64,000 nucleotides of DNA from Flavimaricola sp. (GCA_020629175.1 JAHDDU010000006.1:1-64000), one strand, 5' to 3'; counted from the stretch's first letter, positions 1 to 11,075 are shown. Numbers and translations are program-made. Notes: generated by a model from the sequence alone, not told the origin.

Positions 1-119
1 GGGATGCCGATGCCAATCAGAAAATAGGCGCGCATCCAATGATTGTCTTTGCTGGGGATCATGGCGAGGACATTGGCCGCAACCAGCCACAGCAGTGCAA
101 GGATGAGCGAGAGCGTCAT
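1..119 (-). CDS. DUF2484 family small membrane protein, partial (3' end outside window)
   Basis: The minus-strand frame opens with an ATG at 119 and runs off the window after about 39 codons. The visible part begins MTLSLILALLWLVAANVLAM, a single hydrophobic segment, and then continues toward a second hydrophobic stretch. It closely resembles the start of the preceding gene (116-370), so the two are tandem paralogues of the DUF2484 type. The ATG overlaps the stop of the upstream gene in an ATGA junction, so the two are translationally coupled at the tail of the murC operon. In related genomes murB usually follows; here it would lie outside the window. The function of DUF2484 is not known. Confidence 0.6.
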   Translation of the reverse strand, partial: MTLSLILALLWLVAANVLAMIPSKDNHWMRAYFLIGIGI

Positions 120-370
120 TCCGGGATCTCCGGATGCTCTCCCCGCGCCCGCCGCCAAAAGTACCGCAACGGGTTTCGAAACATCGACACGAAAGCCAAA
201 AGCGCAAAAACCCCGATGCCCCAGCCATGCACAGCTGACAGCCAGATGATCAGCACAGGCGCGAGGATCAGTAGCGTGATGCCCGGCGCATATTGCCGTC
301 GCATCGGCAAAAGTGCGGTAGCCGTCGCGGCCAGCACCCAAAGGCAGCCCAAAAGGACGGGCAAACTCAT
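116..370 (-). CDS. DUF2484 family small membrane protein
   Basis: An 84-residue protein beginning [20 protein letters not shown], with two or three hydrophobic helices and an arginine-rich C-terminal tail. DUF2484 proteins are typical of Rhodobacterales and sit between murC and murB. I chose the ATG at 370 because it gives a 4-bp ATGA overlap with the gene upstream; a longer frame to 421 would add a polar leader without family likeness. Context suggests an envelope-related inner-membrane role, but no biochemical function is established. Confidence 0.7.
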   Translation of the reverse strand: MSLPVLLGCLWVLAATATALLPMRRQYAPGITLLILAPVLIIWLSAVHGWGIGVFALLAFVSMFRNPLRYFWRRARGEHPEIPE

Positions 371-624
371 TCCAAAGCCTCGGCACGTGTTGTCCGAGCG
401 CGATGCCCCGCCCGCAGCCATGAAGGCCGACCGATCAAGAGCATGCCTGCCCCGCTGGCCACCATCAATCCGCAGAGGGCTGCATCAAAATAGCCCCGCT
501 GCAACGCGACAAGCCCGCTGACCACCAGCGCCCCGCCGACGACGACCATCGTATAGCGGCCCAGTAGCAGAGCCCCGGCCGTGAACGTCCCGGCCAAAAC
601 CGTCAGTGTGAGCCCAAAGATCAT
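367..624 (-). CDS. small hypothetical membrane protein after murC
   Basis: An 85-residue protein beginning [20 protein letters not shown] with about three closely spaced hydrophobic segments and a short basic tail ([10 protein letters not shown]). The start at 624 makes an ATGA overlap with the murC stop, and its own stop overlaps the next start in the same way. murC, this gene and the two DUF2484 genes are therefore one tightly coupled unit. I do not recognise a family. A location in the inner membrane is clear from composition; the role is unknown. Confidence 0.6.
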   Translation of the reverse strand: MIFGLTLTVLAGTFTAGALLLGRYTMVVVGGALVVSGLVALQRGYFDAALCGLMVASGAGMLLIGRPSWLRAGHRARTTRAEALE

Positions 625-2036
625 TCGGACAAACGCGCAGGCAGCGCATTGGCCCATGCGCTGATTGTGCCCGCGCCGAGGCAGACGACGATGTCACCGG
701 GCCGCGCCTGTTCGCGGACCAGGCGGGTCAGATCAGCCTCGTCTGTCACTGCCCGGGCGTGGCGGTGGCCATGCCGGATCAGCCCTGCGACGAGGTCATC
801 GCGCCCGGCCCCTTCAATCGGCTCCTCGCCGGCTGAGAAAACCTCCGCAATGCCTACGACGTCTGCCTCGTTGAAACATGCACAGAAATCATCGAACAGA
901 TTGCTCAACCGGCTGTATCGGTGCGGCTGGTGGACGGCGATGACGCGGCCTTCGCTTGCTTGACGGGCGGCTTTCAGCACGGCTGCAATCTCGACCGGGT
1001 GGTGGCCGTAGTCATCAATGATGGTCACACCGTCGACTTCGCCGACCTTGGTAAACCTGCGGTTCACACCGGCAAAGCTGGCCAGTGCATCGCGAATCTC
1101 GGCCTGCTTCATCCCCAGATGCCGGGCCACAGCCACAGCGGCGAGGGCGTTTGAGACGTTGTGATCGCCGGGCATTGGCAGGGTGCAGCCTTCGATCACC
1201 GCATCCTCGGTCTGTAAAGCGATGTCAAAATGCGCCACGCCTGCTTTGTAGGTCAGGTTCACCGCGCGCACATCTGCCTGCGCGTTAAAGCCGTAGGTCA
1301 AAACCCGGCGGTCCGTGATCTTGCCGACCAGAGCCTGCACCTCGGGATGATCGGTGCAACACACCGCAAGGCCATAGAACGGCACGTTGGACACAAAGTC
1401 CAAGAAGCCGCGGCGCAGATTCTCAATATCGCCCCAATGCTCCATATGCTCGGGGTCAATATTGGTGACGATGGCGATGGTCGCTGGCAGGCGGTTGAAC
1501 GTCCCGTCGCTCTCGTCCGCCTCAACAACCATCCATTCGCCCTGCCCCATGCGGGCGTTGCTTTCAAAGCGATGGATGATGCCGCCATTCACAACCGTCG
1601 GGTCAAAATTTCCTGCGTCCAGCAACGTGGCGACCATCGTTGTCGTTGTCGTCTTGCCATGAGTGCCGCCGATGGCCACGTTGGATTTCAGACGCATCAG
1701 CTCGGCCAGCATCTCGGCCCGGCGGACGACCGGCAAGCCGCGCTTGCGGGCCTCGTCTAACTCGGGGTTGCCCGGTTTGATAGCCGAGGAAATCACGACA
1801 ACTTCGGCCCCATCAAGGTTCTCAGCCCGCTGCCCTTCATAGACGACGGCCCCTAGGTTTTTCAGCCGGTCCGTGATCTTTGAGGCTTTGGCATCGGAGC
1901 CCTGAACGGTGTAACCTAGGTTGAGCAAGACTTCGGCGATGCCCGACATCCCGATGCCGCCGATGCCCACAAAGTGGATCGCCCCTACATCGAGCGGTAG
2001 TTTCGTCGCTGCCAGCATCGTTAGGTTCCCGTCCAT
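621..2036 (-). CDS. murC: UDP-N-acetylmuramate--L-alanine ligase MurC
   Basis: Cytoplasmic ligase that adds L-alanine to UDP-MurNAc, the first amino-acid step of the peptidoglycan stem. At 471 residues it has the normal family length. Visible are the N-terminal nucleotide-sugar fold ([11 protein letters not shown], about 22-32), the ATP loop GTHGKTT at 124-130, the ADESDGTF segment and the C-terminal DDYGHHP motif. The chosen ATG at 2036 shares a base with the murG stop and has an AGGAGG Shine-Dalgarno nine bases upstream; an internal ATG six codons later is possible but lacks such a site. It is part of the minus-strand dcw run. Confidence 0.96.
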   Translation of the reverse strand: MDGNLTMLAATKLPLDVGAIHFVGIGGIGMSGIAEVLLNLGYTVQGSDAKASKITDRLKNLGAVVYEGQRAENLDGAEVVVISSAIKPGNPELDEARKRGLPVVRRAEMLAELMRLKSNVAIGGTHGKTTTTTMVATLLDAGNFDPTVVNGGIIHRFESNARMGQGEWMVVEADESDGTFNRLPATIAIVTNIDPEHMEHWGDIENLRRGFLDFVSNVPFYGLAVCCTDHPEVQALVGKITDRRVLTYGFNAQADVRAVNLTYKAGVAHFDIALQTEDAVIEGCTLPMPGDHNVSNALAAVAVARHLGMKQAEIRDALASFAGVNRRFTKVGEVDGVTIIDDYGHHPVEIAAVLKAARQASEGRVIAVHQPHRYSRLSNLFDDFCACFNEADVVGIAEVFSAGEEPIEGAGRDDLVAGLIRHGHRHARAVTDEADLTRLVREQARPGDIVVCLGAGTISAWANALPARLSE

Positions 2037-3142
2037 TAGCCTGTTCCTCCTGCTACCTTGGTTTGCCCCAAGTGTTCAACCAATCCGACCAATCTGTCCG
2101 TCGCGTCAGCCGCGGCCTGCGCATGCGCCGCAGAGGCCATCTTTGCGGCACCCTCCGGGTCGCTAAGCACTGCCACAATTTGCGCGGTCAGCGTGTCTGG
2201 TGTCATCCTGCTTTCCGGCATCAAGATCGCAGCACCTGCATCAACCAACCCGCGCGCATTTGCTGTTTGCTCGTCCCGGACGGCGCTCGCCAATGGCACA
2301 AGGATCGAGGGGCGGCCAATGACGGAAATGTCGGCAACGGAAGAGGCCCCGGCCCGGCTGATCACCAGTTGGGCCGCCGTCATGCGCTCGGGCACGTCCG
2401 AGAAGAAGGGCTGCACATCTGCGGGGATCTTTGCTTCGGCGTAAAATGCGGCAACCCGCGCATGATCCTCCTCGCGCGCTTGATGGCTGACCTGCACTCT
2501 CTCGCGCATCTTGGCGGGCAAGGCGGCGATGGCGGCAGGCACAACGTCTGACAGGATACGAGCCCCTTGCGAACCACCCATCACCAAAACATTCAGTATT
2601 TCACCCGGCGGCACATAGGCTTCTTCCCGGCGCGCAAGGATCGCCGCGCGCACCGGATTGCCCACATATTCCCCTGTTACCCCGCTCGGCAATTCTGTTG
2701 GCCAGGTGCCACAGGCGACGAGATCGACGCGTTTGGCAAACACTTGGTTCACCCGGCCCAGCACACCGTTTTGTTCGTGCAGCATTCGGGGCAACCGCAT
2801 CAACCACGCCGCCCCGACGGCCGGGATCGATGGATAGCCGCCAAACCCCACAACAACATCGGGGCGGTCCCGACGCATTTTGCGCCGCGCGGCCATCACC
2901 CCGGTCAGCACTCGAAACGGCACCGCCAGTTTGGCAAGCGCCCCACCACGCGCAAAGGTCGCAGAGGGGACAACCTCAATCTCTACCGCATGAGAAAAGC
3001 CGCCCGTATAGCGCGCGCCACGTGCATCAGTCGAAAGCTTCACCCGCCAGCCCCGCTTGAGCATCTCTTCCGACAAGGCTTGCGCCGGGAACATATGCCC
3101 CCCCGTGCCGCCAGCCGCCATGATGAGAAGCGGCGACGTCAT
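2036..3142 (-). CDS. murG: UDP-GlcNAc--lipid I GlcNAc transferase MurG
   Basis: Peripheral membrane glycosyltransferase (GT28) that converts lipid I to lipid II on the inner face of the cytoplasmic membrane. The 368 residues show the glycine-rich N-terminal loop [10 protein letters not shown] (11-20), HEQN at 122-125, GGSQGAR at 189-195 and the C-terminal [11 protein letters not shown] donor-binding segment. The start overlaps the ftsW stop by 4 bp and the stop shares a base with the murC start, so the three genes are translationally coupled. Confidence 0.96.
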   Translation of the reverse strand: MTSPLLIMAAGGTGGHMFPAQALSEEMLKRGWRVKLSTDARGARYTGGFSHAVEIEVVPSATFARGGALAKLAVPFRVLTGVMAARRKMRRDRPDVVVGFGGYPSIPAVGAAWLMRLPRMLHEQNGVLGRVNQVFAKRVDLVACGTWPTELPSGVTGEYVGNPVRAAILARREEAYVPPGEILNVLVMGGSQGARILSDVVPAAIAALPAKMRERVQVSHQAREEDHARVAAFYAEAKIPADVQPFFSDVPERMTAAQLVISRAGASSVADISVIGRPSILVPLASAVRDEQTANARGLVDAGAAILMPESRMTPDTLTAQIVAVLSDPEGAAKMASAAHAQAAADATDRLVGLVEHLGQTKVAGGTG

Positions 3143-4305
3143 CGACCGATCCGCCCCAAAACATCAGCCATTTCACCCTGTGGACGGCTGCGGGTAAAGG
3201 CAAGCAACATGCCCACAGCAATTCCACCCGCAATGAGAGAGGAGCCACCGTATGACACGAAGGGCAATGTCATGCCTTTTGCGGGCAGCAGTCGCACCGC
3301 AACGCCCATGTTGATCATCGCCTGAACACCAAAGGCACAGGCCAAACCCGTCCCTGCCAGCCGGATGAACATGTCCCGCTCTTTCATCAGCCGCATGAGC
3401 GATCGGACAACGATCACAGCGTAGAGCGCGATGATGACCAGCACGCACACCAACCCATATTCTTCGGCTGCGACTGCAATGATGAAATCTGTATGCGCAT
3501 CGGGCAGAGACCACTTCACCTGCCCCTCGCCGACACCCACACCAAAAAACCCGCCCTCGCGGATCGCGTTGGTCGCGTATCCCAGCTGCGTCGTGGGATC
3601 GACGTCAGCGGAAAGATAGCCGTCAATTCGGCGGGCAAAGTGCTCGGAATTGTAATAAGCGACAAAGCCCCCAAAGACGACAAAGCTTGCCGCAACGATC
3701 ATCAGTGTCATTGGCGCCCCGGCGACAAAGTACATCACGCCCCACGCAAATAGCACGAGGCTTGCTTGTCCGAAGTCGGGCTGCTGCGTGAGGAAGGCCA
3801 CGATGATCAGCGCAAGGATAAGAGAATACGTCTTGCCCGGAGGTCCCCCCACTTGATGGCCAGCGGCCATGAACCATGCGGCGACTACGATAAAGCCGGG
3901 CTTGAGAAACTCGGACGGTTGTACCGAGGCAAAGCCGAGCGAATACCACCGCACCGCTCCCTTGCCAAAATCCGTCCCAAGAATGGGCAGCAAAGCCAGC
4001 GCGATGAATGAACAGATGAAGCCAAGCACCGCCAAACGGCGCACCAAGGTAGGCGACATCATCGAAACAATGAACATCACCGTGATTGCAGTGCCACCAA
4101 AGACGGCCTGCCGCGTCACGTAGTAAAATGGATCAAGCCCGTTGCGCGCTGCCAGCGGGGGCGAAGAGGCAAGGCCGAGGAGCAACCCGATGCCACACAA
4201 CATCAAAATGCACGACAAGCTCCACTTGTCGATCGTGCGCCACCAACGGGGGAGCACAGGGTCGCCGGTGCGCACCGGCACCGTCCCATAGACCATCTCT
4301 GTCAT
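3139..4305 (-). CDS. ftsW: septal peptidoglycan polymerase FtsW (SEDS family)
   Basis: A polytopic SEDS glycosyltransferase that polymerises lipid II at the division septum with FtsI (here at 11076-12869). The 388-residue protein has about ten hydrophobic helices, the PSEFLKP segment, the conserved extracellular loop with [19 protein letters not shown] and the C-terminal [11 protein letters not shown] motif. It is separated from murD by a gene on the other strand, so it needs its own promoter; a good -10 (TATACT) lies on the minus strand near 4357-4362. It is coupled to murG by a 4-bp overlap. Confidence 0.95.
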   Translation of the reverse strand: MTEMVYGTVPVRTGDPVLPRWWRTIDKWSLSCILMLCGIGLLLGLASSPPLAARNGLDPFYYVTRQAVFGGTAITVMFIVSMMSPTLVRRLAVLGFICSFIALALLPILGTDFGKGAVRWYSLGFASVQPSEFLKPGFIVVAAWFMAAGHQVGGPPGKTYSLILALIIVAFLTQQPDFGQASLVLFAWGVMYFVAGAPMTLMIVAASFVVFGGFVAYYNSEHFARRIDGYLSADVDPTTQLGYATNAIREGGFFGVGVGEGQVKWSLPDAHTDFIIAVAAEEYGLVCVLVIIALYAVIVVRSLMRLMKERDMFIRLAGTGLACAFGVQAMINMGVAVRLLPAKGMTLPFVSYGGSSLIAGGIAVGMLLAFTRSRPQGEMADVLGRIGR

Positions 4306-4339
4306 GGATCACCGCCTACTGCCTCAAATCGCCCGTTTT

Positions 4340-4375
4340 CCGGGTCTGTCCCTAAGTATACCCCACTTCCCGCGC
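4340..4375 (-). promoter_or_regulatory. possible ftsW-murG-murC promoter (-10 only)
   Basis: The divergent gap between ftsW and the flavoprotein gene (4306-4433) contains a minus-strand TATACT near 4357-4362, about 52 bases before the ftsW ATG. No convincing -35 box lies 16-18 bases upstream. A promoter is expected here because the gene beyond is on the opposite strand and interrupts the dcw transcript. Confidence 0.25.
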
Positions 4376-4433
4376 TACGGCTAGAACAAAGGCACTCTTG
4401 CAGAGGGGGGAAATTTCCGGCACCCCGCCCGCC

Positions 4434-5612
4434 ATGCAGGTGAATACTCTGATCCTTGGGGCCGGTGCGGCGGGCCTTTTTTGCGCCTCGCGCGCGGGTT
4501 CGGGCGTTTTGGTCGTTGATCACGCCAAAGCCCCGGGCGAAAAGATCCGGATTTCCGGCGGCGGTCGCTGCAATTTTACGAACATTTATGCAGGGCCCGA
4601 GAACTTCCTGTCGCAAAACCCGCATTACGCAAAATCCGCCCTCAGCCGCTTTGCGCCTTGGGATTTCATCTCGCTCGTCGAGGCTCACGGGATCAAATGG
4701 CACGAAAAGACGCTAGGCCAATTGTTTTGCGATACCTCTGCCAAAGAGATCATCGCGATGCTGCTGGCGGAGATGGACCGCGCAGGCGCGCAGCTGTGGT
4801 TGCGCACCGAAATTGGCGAGATCGAAGAGGTCACCGACGGCTACCGCGTTACGCTAACGCGGGACGGGAAGGTGACCCATGTCACCGCCCGCAAGCTCGT
4901 GGTTGCGACCGGTGGCAAAAGCATTCCCAAGATGGGCGCAACTGGCCTTGCGTACCGAATTGCCGGGCAATTCGGTCTCTCCGTCACGGATACGAGGGCG
5001 GCTCTGGTTCCTTTCACGTTCACGGATGATAGGTTCAAGCCGTTGGCTGGCGTGGCGACGCCCGCGCGCGTGACGGCGGGGGTCGGCGCGTTTGACGAGG
5101 CGCTGCTGTTTACGCACCGCGGCCTGTCTGGTCCTGCCGTTCTTCAAGCCTCGTCCTATTGGGACGATGGCATGCCGATCTCTGTGAACCTGTTACCTGA
5201 AACCAAGCTCTTTGATGCGCTACGCACCGCCCGCCAAACCGACGGTCGCAAAGCGCTGCGCACGGTGCTCGCACAACACTTGCCAGCACGGTTGGTGGAG
5301 TTTCTGAGCGCGTCCCTACCGCTCGACGGGAACCTCGCGGATCAAAGCGATTTGCAGCTGGAAGCAATCTGCAGCGCTTTGCACGCATGGGAGCTGACGC
5401 CCTCGGGCACCGAAGGCTACCGGACGGCAGAAGTGACTTTGGGCGGTGTTGATACCGCAGGACTAAATTCGCGCAGCATGGCGGCCAAGACGAACCCAAA
5501 CCTCTATTTTATCGGCGAATGTGTGGATGTAACTGGCTGGCTTGGCGGGTATAACTTTCAGTGGGCCTGGGCCTCGGCCCACGCCGCAGGAACCGACATT
5601 CTCAGCCGATAA
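4434..5612 (+). CDS. BaiN/HI0933-family NAD(P)/FAD-dependent oxidoreductase
   Basis: A 392-residue flavoprotein of the BaiN/HI0933 (YhiN) family. It shows the FAD-binding GAGAAG at 9-14, the family signature [16 protein letters not shown] near 36-51, a VVATGG segment, and the C-terminal [23 protein letters not shown] motif that closes the FAD site. The ATG at 4434 begins at the beta strand before the FAD loop; a frame extending to 4398 adds 12 unlikely residues. Substrates of most family members are unknown. The gene lies on the plus strand between ftsW and murD, and its last 11 bases overlap the murD 3' end tail to tail. Confidence 0.85.
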   Translation: MQVNTLILGAGAAGLFCASRAGSGVLVVDHAKAPGEKIRISGGGRCNFTNIYAGPENFLSQNPHYAKSALSRFAPWDFISLVEAHGIKWHEKTLGQLFCDTSAKEIIAMLLAEMDRAGAQLWLRTEIGEIEEVTDGYRVTLTRDGKVTHVTARKLVVATGGKSIPKMGATGLAYRIAGQFGLSVTDTRAALVPFTFTDDRFKPLAGVATPARVTAGVGAFDEALLFTHRGLSGPAVLQASSYWDDGMPISVNLLPETKLFDALRTARQTDGRKALRTVLAQHLPARLVEFLSASLPLDGNLADQSDLQLEAICSALHAWELTPSGTEGYRTAEVTLGGVDTAGLNSRSMAAKTNPNLYFIGECVDVTGWLGGYNFQWAWASAHAAGTDILSR

Positions 5613-7002
5613 TCCGAGCCACCTCGCGCGCAAAATCCTCGCCCCGTTTTTCAAAGCTGTCGTATTGATCAAAGCTCGCCGCCGCGGGCGCGAGCAGCAC
5701 AGTGTCGCCCGCCTCAGCCTCTTTCGCCGCGGTCGCCACCGCCGTCGCCATGTCGCTGCAGACCGTCACATCGATGCCTTTGAGCTGCAACGCAAAGGCC
5801 TCCGCTTCGCGCCCGATGACATAGGCGCGACGCACGGCACCTGCATGCGGCAACAACGCCTCAAGCCCGCCCTCTTTCTGCAGCCCACCACAAATCCAGC
5901 GGATCGCCTTGAAAGCTTGCAGCGCTTTGGCCGCACTGTCGACGTTCGTGGCCTTGCTGTCATTGACATATGCGACGCCGTCCTTCTCGCCCACGCGCTG
6001 GCTGCGATGCGGCAGGCCCGGATAGCTGTGCAACGCCGCTTCGATCGCGCGGGGGCCAAGGCCCACGGTGCGCGCTGCGGCAAAGGCGGCACAGGCGTTT
6101 TGGTGATTATGTGCACCCGGCAGGCCCGGCACACTGCGCAGGTCAATGCTCGCCACCTGACGCCCCTTGCGCCATTCCGTCAGAAACCCTTTGCGCGCGA
6201 ACACACACCAGCCTTCGGTGGCAAGCTTTTGTCCCGAAGACACCCGGATGACCCGGTCATCCGCCAATGATCCGCTGAGCTGCCCGGCCAGAAACTGACC
6301 CTCGGGCTCATCCACGCCGATCACCGCCCGGTCGGGCCCACCCTCGGCAAACAGGCGACGCTTGGCTGCAAAATAGCCCCCCATCCCACCGTGGCGGTCC
6401 AGATGATCGGGGCTGAGGTTCGTAAACACGGCCACATCCGGCGTGAGCGCGCGGGCCAGTTCTGTCTGGTAGCTCGACAGCTCCAGCACGACCACTTCGC
6501 CGTCATGCGCAGGCTCGAGGTCCAGAACGCCGCGCCCGATGTTGCCGGCTAATTGGCTGGGCCGCCCGCATTCGATCAGGATGTGGTGAAGAAGCGCCGC
6601 CGTCGTCGACTTGCCGTTTGAGCCTGTGATCGCAATGACCTTGGGCTCTACATCCAAATCCGCCCAGTCGCTTGTTGCGTAGGAGCGAAAGAACAGCCCA
6701 ATGTCATTGTCTACCGCAACACCTGCCTTCATAGCGGCTGCAATTGCCGGGTGTGGTGCGGGGTAGAGATGCGGAATGCCCGGCGACGTAACCAGCAAAT
6801 CAACGCCCTGCAAAGCCCCCTGCCGTGTCAAATCACGAAGCTCGAACCCGGCTTCCTCGCCCGCCGCCTGCCCGGTGGCGCCGTCGTCCCAAACGACAAC
6901 CTCCGCGCCGCCTTCGCGCAGCGCCTGCGCCGCAGTCAGACCGGACCGCCCCAGTCCCAGCACAGCCACCATCTGGCCCGCGACACCTTGGACCGGTATC
7001 AT
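5602..7002 (-). CDS. murD: UDP-N-acetylmuramoyl-L-alanine--D-glutamate ligase MurD
   Basis: Cytoplasmic Mur ligase that adds D-glutamate. The ATG at 7002 gives 466 residues with the N-terminal fold ([10 protein letters not shown], 12-21), the ATP loop GSNGKST at 127-133, the [13 protein letters not shown] motif and a C-terminal domain with VNDSKATN. A longer reading frame to 7062 would run into mraY and has no family likeness. The start lies two bases beyond the mraY stop. The 3' end overlaps the convergent flavoprotein gene by 11 bp. Confidence 0.95.
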   Translation of the reverse strand: MIPVQGVAGQMVAVLGLGRSGLTAAQALREGGAEVVVWDDGATGQAAGEEAGFELRDLTRQGALQGVDLLVTSPGIPHLYPAPHPAIAAAMKAGVAVDNDIGLFFRSYATSDWADLDVEPKVIAITGSNGKSTTAALLHHILIECGRPSQLAGNIGRGVLDLEPAHDGEVVVLELSSYQTELARALTPDVAVFTNLSPDHLDRHGGMGGYFAAKRRLFAEGGPDRAVIGVDEPEGQFLAGQLSGSLADDRVIRVSSGQKLATEGWCVFARKGFLTEWRKGRQVASIDLRSVPGLPGAHNHQNACAAFAAARTVGLGPRAIEAALHSYPGLPHRSQRVGEKDGVAYVNDSKATNVDSAAKALQAFKAIRWICGGLQKEGGLEALLPHAGAVRRAYVIGREAEAFALQLKGIDVTVCSDMATAVATAAKEAEAGDTVLLAPAAASFDQYDSFEKRGEDFAREVARIIG

Positions 7003-7004
7003 CG

Positions 7005-8087
7005 CTAGCGCACCTTCAGAGTGGCAAGCCCGATCATCGCGAGGATCAGCGAGATGATCCAAAACCGGATAACGATCTGCGGCTCGGCCCAGCCCTTTTT
7101 CTCATAATGGTGGTGGATCGGCGCCATCAGGAACACGCGCTTGCCCGTGCGCTTGAAATAAGCGACCTGAATGATCACCGACAACGCCTCGACCACAAAG
7201 AGGCCACCCACGATGGCCAGAACGATCTCATGCTTTGTCGCCACTGCAATCGCGCCCAGCGCACCACCTAAGGCGAGCGATCCCGTATCGCCCATAAAGA
7301 CTGCGGCAGGTGGCGCATTGTACCACAAAAAGCCGAGCCCGCCGCCGATCAATCCAGCGGCAAAGATCAGCAACTCGCCCGTGTCTGGGACATAGTGGAC
7401 ATCAAGATATTCGGTGAAATCCGTCCGCCCCACCGCATAAGCGATGATGCCGAAGGTGCCCGCCGCAATCATGACCGGCATAATCGCAAGGCCGTCCAAA
7501 CCATCGGTCAGGTTCACTGCATTGGCAGCCCCCACGATCACGATGATCGCAAAGGGAATGAAAAGGACGCCAAGGTTGATCAGCGTGTCCTTGAAGATTG
7601 GCAGAGCGAGCTGGTTGGTCAGTTCCTCGGGGTGGTATTGCGCAGCCCAATACCCCGCAATTGCCGCGACCAGCAGCCCCAACGCAAGCCGAATTTTGCC
7701 GGAAACACCTGCTGTATTTTGCTTGGACACCTTTGCATAGTCGTCGGCAAACCCGATGAGCGCGAAGGACATCGTGACAAACAGCACCATCCAGACGAAC
7801 GGGTTGTCGAGCCGCGCCCAGAGGAGTGTCGAGGTCAGCAGCGCGCCCACGATCAGCAGCCCACCCATCGTGGGTGTGCCTTGCTTTTCAAAGTGGCCTT
7901 CAGGTCCGTCGCTGCGGATCGGCTGCCCTTTGCCTTGTTTGCGGCGCAGAACGTTGATCAGTGGCAATCCAAAGACAAACCCGAACATCAGCGCCGTCAG
8001 AAACGCGCCGCCCGCGCGGAATGTGATGTAGCGAAAGAGGTTATAAAAATCGCCGCCATCGGACAGTGCCGTCAACCAGTAGAGCAT
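7005..8087 (-). CDS. mraY: phospho-MurNAc-pentapeptide transferase MraY
   Basis: Integral membrane enzyme that transfers phospho-MurNAc-pentapeptide to undecaprenyl phosphate, giving lipid I. The 360 residues form about ten helices. Visible are TPTMGG, the aspartate-rich [28 protein letters not shown] and the histidine motif [11 protein letters not shown]. Length and order are normal. It is followed after two bases by murD and preceded by murF with a 26-base gap. Confidence 0.96.
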   Translation of the reverse strand: MLYWLTALSDGGDFYNLFRYITFRAGGAFLTALMFGFVFGLPLINVLRRKQGKGQPIRSDGPEGHFEKQGTPTMGGLLIVGALLTSTLLWARLDNPFVWMVLFVTMSFALIGFADDYAKVSKQNTAGVSGKIRLALGLLVAAIAGYWAAQYHPEELTNQLALPIFKDTLINLGVLFIPFAIIVIVGAANAVNLTDGLDGLAIMPVMIAAGTFGIIAYAVGRTDFTEYLDVHYVPDTGELLIFAAGLIGGGLGFLWYNAPPAAVFMGDTGSLALGGALGAIAVATKHEIVLAIVGGLFVVEALSVIIQVAYFKRTGKRVFLMAPIHHHYEKKGWAEPQIVIRFWIISLILAMIGLATLKVR

Positions 8088-8113
8088 ATCACGCTGTCCT
8101 CAACATCATGTGG

Positions 8114-9541
8114 TTAAACCTCACCCGCGTCGGGATGACCCAATTTCCGGACCGCGTCAACAATCTGCGCCAGTCCCATGGACAGCGATCCCTTGGCCAA
8201 AACCGCATCGCCTGCATCAACAAGACCGCGGACCTGTGGGGCAAGCTCGGCTGCGGTATCCACATGCAGTCCACGCTTCTCAATTGGTAACGCTGCGTAA
8301 AGCGATTGCATCAGCGGGCCAATGCAATGCACCAGATCAATGCGTTCCATAGCGGGCTCGTTGGCAAGGGCAGCATGCATGCCGGGTCCGTCTGGACCCA
8401 GCTCTTTCATGTCCCCCAGAAAGGCGATCCGCCGCCCCTTGCCCACGCGCCCGATGTCGTCCGACACACGCGTTGACGCCAGAACATCCAAGGCCGCGAC
8501 CATGGAGGTGGGGTTGGCGTTATAGGCATCGTCGAGCAACGTCAGCTTCAGCTGTGTCTCCACCGGATCGAGCGTGATTGTTTCGCGTGCACCGCGTCCT
8601 GCTGGTGGCGCCCAGGCGGCCAGACCGCAGAGCGCCTGCGCACGGTCAGCCCCAAGCGCATCACACACCGCCAAAACGCCCAAGGCGTTCAGCGCAAAAT
8701 GCCGCCCCTCACAAGAGACCTTCATTACCGCAGCTTCACCACCAAGGCTCACTTTAGCGACCGTGGCCCCCTCCGTCACATTGGTAGATTGCAGCTGATA
8801 CTCGTGATCTGTACTAGAGCCAAACCTCACGCGACTGGCTTGCGTCGCCGCCTCGGCGAGGATGGGGTATTCGGCGATGTCCGCATTGAGGACCGCTGTC
8901 CCATTAGGCTCTAGCCCTTCGCAGATGCTGCCCTTTTCGCGGGCAATGCCTGCCACGTTTTCGAACGCCTCCAAATGAGCAGCCGCGACGGTTGTCACCA
9001 TCGCCACATGCGGGCGGGCCATTCGGGCCAGAGGGGCAATTTCACCAGGATGGTTCATCCCAATCTCAATCACCGCATAGTCGGTGTCAGCTGGCATCCG
9101 CGCGAGGGTGAGCGGCACGCCCCAGTGGTTATTGTAGCTCGCGACAGACGCATGAATGTTGCCCTGCCCTGCCAGCGCGGCGCGCAGCATTTCCTTGGTC
9201 GATGTCTTTCCGACCGATCCCGTGATCGCCGCAACGCGCGCGTTTGTCCGCGCCCGCGCATGGCGCCCCAAATCTCCGAGCGCTTCCAGAACATCCGGCA
9301 CGATCAACAGGGGCGCATCCTCGGAGACCCCTTCCGGGCGGTGTGTGACCAACGCAGCGGCTGCCCCCTTGGCCAACGCTGCGGCAACGAACTCATGCCC
9401 ATCACGCGCATCCTTCAGGGCGACGAACAAATCCCCCGGTTCCAACGTGCGCGTGTCAATCGACACGCCGGTTGCAGACCAATCACCGGTTTGGCCACCT
9501 GTAGCCTGTGCGGCCTCTGCCGCCGTCCAAAGCACCGTCAT
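8114..9541 (-). CDS. murF: UDP-MurNAc-tripeptide--D-Ala-D-Ala ligase MurF
   Basis: Adds D-alanyl-D-alanine to the UDP-MurNAc tripeptide, completing the soluble precursor used by MraY. The 475 residues show an N-terminal substrate domain (DTRTLEPGDLFVAL), the ATP loop GSVGKTST at 108-115, the IGMNHPGEI segment and the family motif DDAYNANPTSM. Its start overlaps the murE stop by 4 bp (9538-9541). Confidence 0.96.
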   Translation of the reverse strand: MTVLWTAAEAAQATGGQTGDWSATGVSIDTRTLEPGDLFVALKDARDGHEFVAAALAKGAAAALVTHRPEGVSEDAPLLIVPDVLEALGDLGRHARARTNARVAAITGSVGKTSTKEMLRAALAGQGNIHASVASYNNHWGVPLTLARMPADTDYAVIEIGMNHPGEIAPLARMARPHVAMVTTVAAAHLEAFENVAGIAREKGSICEGLEPNGTAVLNADIAEYPILAEAATQASRVRFGSSTDHEYQLQSTNVTEGATVAKVSLGGEAAVMKVSCEGRHFALNALGVLAVCDALGADRAQALCGLAAWAPPAGRGARETITLDPVETQLKLTLLDDAYNANPTSMVAALDVLASTRVSDDIGRVGKGRRIAFLGDMKELGPDGPGMHAALANEPAMERIDLVHCIGPLMQSLYAALPIEKRGLHVDTAAELAPQVRGLVDAGDAVLAKGSLSMGLAQIVDAVRKLGHPDAGEV

Positions 9542-11055
9542 ATCCGGCCCTCCAGCGCTGCGACGGCAACGCTTGCCTGCTCAACATCGTCAAACGGCAG
9601 AACGTCAGAGCCCACGATCTGCCCGCTCTCATGGCCCTTGCCGCAAATCAGCAGGGCGTCGCCCGGTGTCAGCGCGTCCACACCGCGCAGGATCGCCTCG
9701 GCCCTGTCTCCCACTTCGCTGACTTTGGTGGGATCGGCACCTTCCATGGCCCCCGCCAGCACGGCAGCACGAATGCTGGCCGGATCTTCCGTGCGCGGGT
9801 TGTCGTCTGTCACAATGACAATGTCAGCGTGATCGACAGCCGCGCGCCCCATCAGCGGGCGCTTGGTAGCGTCTCTGTCACCCCCTGCCCCCACAATGGC
9901 CACGATCCGCCCCATCACATGCGGACGCAACGCCTGCAGCGCTGTTGCAACGGCATCTGGTGTGTGGGCGTAATCGACAAAGATCGCAGCCCCGTTGTCC
10001 CGCGTCGCGGCAAGCTCCATCCGGCCGCGTACCGTCACCAATTCGGGCAGCGCGGAAAACACCGCCTCAGCCGTCTCGCCTGCGCCAATGCACATCCCAG
10101 CAGCGATCATGACATTCTCGGCCTGAAACCCGCCGATAAGGTTGAGCCGCACCATATGCGCCGCCCCCTGCCACTCAAACCGCAGGTCTTGGCCCGTCGC
10201 ATCAAAGCGCTGTCCCAACAGCCGCAAGCGCGGTGTCGCATCAAGCGCCATTGCCCCGGTGCCCACGCCAATCACCTCCTGACCATGCGCTGTCACGCGA
10301 CTGGCCACATCGCCCCCCTTGGGATCATCGAGGTTGATGACAGCCACGCCATCCTCGGGCAGCACCCGATCAAATAGGCCCATCTTCGCCTCAAAATACG
10401 CGGCAAAAGTTTCGTGGTAGTCTAGGTGATCTTGCGTGAAATTCGTAAACCCCGCCGCAGACAGCAGAACCCCATCCAATCGGCGTTGATCAAGCCCGTG
10501 GGACGAGGCTTCCATCGCGCAATGGGTCACGCCCGCCGCTGCAGCCTCGGCCAGCACTCGGTGCAACGTGATCGGTTCGGGCGTTGTGTGGGCCAGCGGA
10601 TGGGTCCAGGCCCCTTCCACCCCGGTAGTGCCAAGGTTTACCGCCTTGTGCCCGAGCGCGATCCAAATCTGCCGGGCGAAGGACGAGACGGAGGTTTTGC
10701 CATTGGTTCCCGTCACCGCAACCATGGTCTGCGGACCGGGGCCAAACCACAGCGCTGCGGTTTGGGCCAAGGTCTGGCGCGGGTCTTCGCTGATGATGAC
10801 AGCGGCATCACTTGCCTCGAGCACGTCTGCTGCAATTTCCGCCCCTTCTGCGTCCGTCAGAATGGCAGCCGCGTCCATGCGCAAAGCAAACGAAATAAAC
10901 TCGGCGCCATGCACGTTTGATCCTGGTAGCGCAGCAAAGAGGATGCCGGGCTTAACGTCGCGGCTGTCGACTGTCAGGCCAGTGATGCTGGCCTCTCGCC
11001 CACCACGCGCCTGAAGCCCCAATGCCGCCAAGCTGGATGATTTCGGCCCGGTCAT
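9538..11055 (-). CDS. murE: UDP-MurNAc-L-Ala-D-Glu--meso-DAP ligase MurE
   Basis: Adds the third stem residue. The 505-residue protein carries DSRDVKPG near the N terminus, the ATP loop GTNGKTS at 116-122, FTNFTQDHLDYHE, and DDNPRTEDP near the C terminus. The DNPR motif is the signature of meso-diaminopimelate specificity, as expected for a Gram-negative. The gene follows ftsI after 20 bases and overlaps murF by 4 bp. Confidence 0.96.
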   Translation of the reverse strand: MTGPKSSSLAALGLQARGGREASITGLTVDSRDVKPGILFAALPGSNVHGAEFISFALRMDAAAILTDAEGAEIAADVLEASDAAVIISEDPRQTLAQTAALWFGPGPQTMVAVTGTNGKTSVSSFARQIWIALGHKAVNLGTTGVEGAWTHPLAHTTPEPITLHRVLAEAAAAGVTHCAMEASSHGLDQRRLDGVLLSAAGFTNFTQDHLDYHETFAAYFEAKMGLFDRVLPEDGVAVINLDDPKGGDVASRVTAHGQEVIGVGTGAMALDATPRLRLLGQRFDATGQDLRFEWQGAAHMVRLNLIGGFQAENVMIAAGMCIGAGETAEAVFSALPELVTVRGRMELAATRDNGAAIFVDYAHTPDAVATALQALRPHVMGRIVAIVGAGGDRDATKRPLMGRAAVDHADIVIVTDDNPRTEDPASIRAAVLAGAMEGADPTKVSEVGDRAEAILRGVDALTPGDALLICGKGHESGQIVGSDVLPFDDVEQASVAVAALEGRI

Positions 11056-11075
11056 GTCGCCCCCGCGTGTTTTTG

